This document shows positions 56,268-58,083 of a stretch of 58,083 bases of DNA, in pieces. Position 1 is the first letter of the stretch. Each line of letters begins with the position of its first letter. Below the pieces are notes generated by a model. That model did not search any database, had not been told where the DNA came from, and saw only the letters and a list, made by a program, of their open reading frames with translations. The position numbers and the translations under genes were made by a program. Source of the stretch: a virus; the IMG/VR virus record IMGVR_UViG_3300046355_000105, positions 1-58,083 of that record. One strand, written 5' to 3'.

Positions 56268-56279
56268 TGTAAAGCCTAA
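56268..56279. promoter_or_regulatory. Operator candidate, left arm (TGTAAAGCCTAA)
   Basis: Forms a 12-bp inverted repeat with TTAGGCTTTACA at 56320-56331; overlaps the predicted start of the RHH/HTH gene. A degenerate copy GTAACGCCTAAA occurs at 56291-56302. Confidence 0.55.
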
Positions 56280-56307
56280 TTATATACCACGTAACGCCTA
56301 AATAAAG
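56279..56307 (-). promoter_or_regulatory. Promoter of the RHH/HTH regulator
   Basis: TATAAT on the - strand at 56284-56279 in the sequence TGGTATATAAT, the same 11-bp string as in the promoter at 57722-57751. The -35 region (CTTTAT at 56307-56302) is poor. Expected start about 56272 lies inside the operator. Confidence 0.5.
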
Positions 56308-56319
56308 TAAATATCTTCT

Positions 56320-56331
56320 TTAGGCTTTACA
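56320..56331. promoter_or_regulatory. Operator candidate, right arm (TTAGGCTTTACA)
   Basis: Partner of 56268-56279; a partial copy TTTGCTTTACA follows at 56332-56342. Confidence 0.55.
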
Positions 56332-56385
56332 TTTGCTTTACAAATTTTTTGGTAATTTGCTTAATTTTTGGGCACACCTTGCCGT

Positions 56386-56777
56386 TTTAGCAGCTAAATC
56401 CCACGGGATTAGTTGGGCTGGCGCTATCTTTAGCAGGGCCGAACCTCTGGGAACCCGCATGGATACTGGGTTTAGCAGATTAGCAGCAAATTTAGGCGAG
56501 AGAGAGGTTTTTATGGGGGAAGGTTTGGCTCGGCCAAACGATAATGAAAGGCTGTGTGTCTCAACTATTTCCTCTCTTATTTTTATCTGCTAAAGCTATT
56601 AATACTATAACCCTTGTTTTTGCTGTGCTGGCCCCCGTAAGTCGTTGATTTTAAAGGCTTTATTATCTCACTACATTACTCGCCATTAAAAGTTATAGCA
56701 GCAAAAAGTGGCCCTAGGTTTTATGCGGAAATCCTTATCTAAAGTCGCGCAAACCCGCATGAATAGGACTTTAGCAG
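56386..56777. repeat. Cluster of TTTAGCAG repeats
   Basis: TTTAGCAG at 56386, 56429, 56471, 56770 (ATTAGCAG at 56479, TATAGCAG at 56694) and its reverse complement CTGCTAAA at 56587. The first copy is within the odd palindrome TTTAGCAGCTAAA (56386-56398). Confidence 0.65.
56396..56411. repeat. Palindrome copy AAATCCCACGGGATTA
   Basis: Opposite central orientation (AC) and one mismatch; directly after a TTTAGCAG repeat. Confidence 0.75.
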
Positions 56778-56829
56778 CTCTACTTGGCTCTACAGCTGGG
56801 CTCGCGGGGTGGTTGCATTTTCGTCGCCC

Positions 56830-56895
56830 TTACGTCTTTCTTACGTCGCTAATCCCGTGGGATTACGTTGCTTTTACATCGGTCACGATTACGTC
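56830..56895. repeat. TTACGTC iterons
   Basis: TTACGTC at 56830, 56841 and 56889 and TTACGTT at 56863, at 11-, 22- and 26-base spacings, close to whole helical turns. A palindrome copy (56850-56865) overlaps them. Confidence 0.55.
56850..56865. repeat. Palindrome copy TAATCCCGTGGGATTA
   Basis: Exact copy in non-coding DNA, between TTACGTC repeats. Confidence 0.85.
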
Positions 56896-56900
56896 GCGGG

Positions 56901-56912
56901 CATGATAGTAGT
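56901..56912. repeat. CATGATAGTAGT repeat 1
   Basis: One of four exact 12-bp copies, plus one with a single mismatch, all in the last 1.2 kb of the window. Confidence 0.75.
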
Positions 56913-56950
56913 GTGTTCTCATGGCGCGGCCATTCGCGCACTGCGCAGCG

Positions 56951-56962
56951 CATGATAGTAGT
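56951..56962. repeat. CATGATAGTAGT repeat 2
   Basis: Exactly 50 bases from repeat 1, both preceded by GCG-rich sequence. Confidence 0.75.
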
Positions 56963-56978
56963 CAGGTATTGCGGACGC

Positions 56979-57003
56979 AAAAAAGCCCGCTTGCGCGGGC
57001 TTT
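56979..57003 (-). terminator. Intrinsic terminator after the 57017-57643 gene
   Basis: On the - strand AGCCCGC pairs with GCGGGCT around GCAA and is followed by six T's. Confidence 0.85.
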
Positions 57004-57016
57004 GGATGGCTTGGGT

Positions 57017-57643
57017 TTAGGCTGCTGCCTTGCCATGGATGCGTACACCCTTGGCCGCTTTGGTGAGAATGTACCCTTTTTCAATTAGGCGGGCTTCGAT
57101 TTTGGGGCGGTAAACTGCATCCCCCAAGTATTCCGGCAAGTTATCAAGCCACGCCGTGAACGCGTCAATTTCTTGCATGTCTGGCGCGGGTGTCGCTGCT
57201 GGGGCTTTGGCCTTTGGTGTCACTGTCTTAGGTGACACTTTACGCGCCACGCCGTTTGCTTCGCGCACCTGCTTTGCAGCGTCCCGCATTGCGTGCTTTG
57301 GCATTTTCACTGCGTCCGCTGCTTTAATGTGCTTTTCGGTTTTCTTGCCGTCCTTGCCTACTGCATCCACTGTGACGGGCGTTTGTGCTGCTGCGTGCAG
57401 TGTCAGTGCATCCACAAAAAGACTTTTTACATTGTGGCCCGCTGCCTTGAAATCGTCCGCATACAGTGAAACAACTGCAGCGATACGGCCAGAAAATGGG
57501 GTTTCAGGGTTTAATTGTTTTGCAGCTTTGGCCGCTGCGTCCTTGCAGCTTTGCAGCATTGTGCCCGCTGCTTCGCCCGCTTTGCCGATGAGTGCGCCCA
57601 CGGCTGCGTCACGTGAACCGATGATTGTGGATGATTTTGTCAT
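57017..57643 (-). CDS. Early Ala/Lys-rich protein of unknown function
   Basis: A 208-residue protein, helical and basic in its middle, with an Ala/Pro/Lys-rich linker (KVSPKTVTPKAKAPAATPAP) and a C-terminal domain (FTAWLDNLPEYLGDAVYRPK). It has its own promoter, a leader motif and a terminator, so it is a single-gene early unit. Possible DNA- or host-protein-binding factor; no family recognised. Confidence 0.6.
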   Translation of the reverse strand: MTKSSTIIGSRDAAVGALIGKAGEAAGTMLQSCKDAAAKAAKQLNPETPFSGRIAAVVSLYADDFKAAGHNVKSLFVDALTLHAAAQTPVTVDAVGKDGKKTEKHIKAADAVKMPKHAMRDAAKQVREANGVARKVSPKTVTPKAKAPAATPAPDMQEIDAFTAWLDNLPEYLGDAVYRPKIEARLIEKGYILTKAAKGVRIHGKAAA

Positions 57644-57657
57644 TTTGAGAATTCCTA

Positions 57658-57669
57658 AGTAAACAAGTA
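57658..57669 (-). promoter_or_regulatory. Leader motif, variant (TACTTGTTTACT)
   Basis: Upstream of AGGA for the 57017-57643 gene. Confidence 0.4.
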
Positions 57670-57711
57670 ACTGATGAACCGATCAGCGCGGATGACTGCG
57701 TTTTCTTGCTG

Positions 57712-57725
57712 CCATGGGATTATTA
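57712..57725. repeat. Palindrome half-site (CCATGGGATTATTA)
   Basis: Overlaps the -10 and start of the promoter at 57722-57751; could allow control at initiation. Confidence 0.5.
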
Positions 57726-57751
57726 TATACCATATCTGGCGGGTATGTCCA
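57722..57751 (-). promoter_or_regulatory. Early promoter for the 57017-57643 gene
   Basis: TGGACA (57751-57746), 18-nt spacer, TATAAT (57727-57722) within TGGTATATAAT. Expected start about 57715. A palindrome copy (57760-57775) lies just upstream and a half-site covers the -10. Confidence 0.75.
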
Positions 57752-57759
57752 CAATTTAT

Positions 57760-57775
57760 TAATCCCACGGGATTT
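57760..57775. repeat. Palindrome copy TAATCCCACGGGATTT
   Basis: Upstream of the -35 of the 57722-57751 promoter; opposite central orientation. Confidence 0.7.
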
Positions 57776-57778
57776 TCG

Positions 57779-57790
57779 CATGATAGTAGT
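57779..57790. repeat. CATGATAGTAGT repeat 3
   Basis: 57 bases from repeat 4. Confidence 0.75.
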
Positions 57791-57835
57791 TGAGGCTTGG
57801 CGCAGGCACTCGCGCACTGGGGCCAACCAAGCAGC

Positions 57836-57847
57836 CATGATAGTAGT
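57836..57847. repeat. CATGATAGTAGT repeat 4
   Basis: Just before the terminator of the 30-residue gene. Confidence 0.75.
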
Positions 57848-57860
57848 GAGGCATGGCCAT

Positions 57861-57881
57861 TAAAAAAGCCCCGAAGGGCTT
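57861..57881 (-). terminator. Intrinsic terminator for the 30-residue gene
   Basis: On the - strand AAGCCC pairs with GGGCTT across TTCG, followed by T's. Confidence 0.85.
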
Positions 57882-57885
57882 GGTG

Positions 57886-57978
57886 TCATGGAACGAGGCA
57901 GTCGAAGTACATGAGCATGAGCGCCAGCATTGGAACCATGAAAACCAACGAGCCGATGAAAGTCTTGAGCTTGTCCAT
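57886..57978 (-). CDS. 30-residue membrane peptide
   Basis: A short protein (MDKLKTFIGSLVFMVPMLAL then a second hydrophobic stretch) with AGGAG before the ATG, its own promoter and terminator. The whole monocistronic unit is strong evidence it is real. Possibly inhibits a host function or excludes other phages; unproven. Confidence 0.65.
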   Translation of the reverse strand: MDKLKTFIGSLVFMVPMLALMLMYFDCLVP

Positions 57979-57988
57979 AAAATCTCCT

Positions 57989-58000
57989 AGTGAGTAAGTC
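57989..58000 (-). promoter_or_regulatory. Leader motif, variant (GACTTACTCACT)
   Basis: Before the Shine-Dalgarno of the 30-residue peptide. Confidence 0.4.
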
Positions 58001-58009
58001 AGTGAGATG

Positions 58010-58038
58010 ATTATACACCCGATGGTCTGGATGGTCAG
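58010..58038 (-). promoter_or_regulatory. Early promoter for the 30-residue peptide
   Basis: CTGACC (58038-58033), 17-nt spacer, TATAAT (58015-58010) on the - strand. Confidence 0.7.
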
Positions 58039-58045
58039 GCCGCAG

Positions 58046-58057
58046 GATGATAGTAGT
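58046..58057. repeat. GATGATAGTAGT repeat 5 (one mismatch)
   Basis: Eight bases upstream of the -35 box of the right-end promoter. Confidence 0.65.
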
Positions 58058-58083
58058 GAAGGGGCACCCACCCCCCACAGGCC

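Larger units (their letters stand above)
56250..57016. other. Repeat-rich non-coding region, candidate origin or control region
   Basis: Over 750 bases between two - strand genes without a well-supported gene. Contents: an AT-rich promoter/operator zone, six to eight TTTAGCAG copies, four TTACGT(C/T) copies, two palindromes, two CATGATAGTAGT repeats and a terminator. Its density of iterons and AT-rich DNA suits an origin or a regulatory hub. Two short + strand open frames (56333-56593 and 56708-56905) lack ribosome sites and are not supported. Confidence 0.6.
57644..57885. other. Non-coding gap with early promoter and repeats
   Basis: Contains a leader motif (57658-57669), a promoter (57722-57751), palindrome copies, two CATGATAGTAGT repeats and a terminator; no gene. 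Confidence 0.6.
57979..58083. other. Right-end control region
   Basis: Holds the leader motif, an early promoter and a last repeat copy; no gene. The final bases join the left end if the genome is circular. Confidence 0.5.

Noticed and set aside
56333-56905. Two + strand open frames (86 and 65 residues) in the repeat-rich region
   Set aside because: No ribosome site, opposite strand to all neighbours, and their sequence is made up largely of repeats.
56901-58057. CATGATAGTAGT repeats as a CRISPR array
   Set aside because: Only 12 bp, irregular spacing (50, 828, 57, 210 bases) and no Cas genes.
1-58083. Lysogeny module, tRNA genes or phage RNA polymerase
   Set aside because: No integrase, excisionase, CI-type repressor, cloverleaf or single-subunit polymerase was recognised by eye; a tRNAscan and profile search would settle this.

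Overview
This window looks like a whole, or nearly whole, genome of a lytic double-stranded DNA tailed phage (Caudoviricetes). It has terminase, portal, scaffold, capsid, tail-fibre, lysis and internal-virion genes on the + strand and a full replication set on the - strand. I see no integrase, CI-like repressor, tRNA or phage RNA polymerase. The portal, adaptor, internal-virion layout, with no tape-measure or sheath gene, suggests a short-tailed (podovirus-like) particle. Promoters resemble sigma-70 sites, so host RNA polymerase is probably used throughout. A Gram-negative host is supported by the spanin pair. A freshwater betaproteobacterium is only a guess from base composition and gene content.

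Layout. Positions 1-191 are a short non-coding end. From 192 to 5489 come packaging and portal genes (small terminase, an inserted HNH nuclease, large terminase, portal). From 5535 to 11607 come scaffold, major capsid, connector/adaptor and small structural genes. From 11618 to 15054 lie three tail-fibre genes, two with self-cleaving S74 chaperone ends. From 15064 to 18206 is the lysis region: small membrane proteins, an Rz spanin with an embedded Rz1 lipoprotein, and a GH19 endolysin. From 18245 to 32528 come tail hub and tail-tip proteins, a GNAT acetyltransferase, internal virion proteins, a PAPS-reductase-like enzyme, a 1954-residue virion protein with an HEXXH motif, and three small lysine-rich proteins. 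The two arms meet tail to tail at 32528/32529 with no spacer.

The - strand arm (57978 down to 32529) starts at the right end with early genes of unknown function and a candidate DNA-binding regulator (ribbon-helix-helix plus helix-turn-helix). A MoxR-type AAA ATPase with a metallopeptidase/VWA partner follows, then many tiny membrane or zinc-binding proteins. The replication module comes last: DEDDh exonuclease, family A DNA polymerase, Cas4/RecB-like nuclease, VRR-NUC nuclease, SNF2-type helicase, a RyR-domain protein, a probable ssDNA-binding protein, a PrimPol-helicase fusion, and a MazG-like pyrophosphohydrolase.

The most unusual feature is a family of repeated non-coding signals in the - strand early arm. 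A 16-bp palindrome, TAATCCCRTGGGATTA, occurs about a dozen times between about 42.5 and 57.8 kb. Most copies sit at gene junctions, where they supply TAA stop codons, ATG start codons, or both. Two copies lie about 35-50 nt downstream of near-perfect TTGACA-N17-TACAAT promoters. The right end also carries five copies of a 12-bp repeat (MATGATAGTAGT), a leader motif CACTTRTTYACT before several Shine-Dalgarno sites, and an AT-rich 0.75-kb region dense in short repeats that could hold the origin. Together these suggest a phage-specific regulatory or replication network, comparable in layout to mycobacteriophage stoperators. I know of no description of it.
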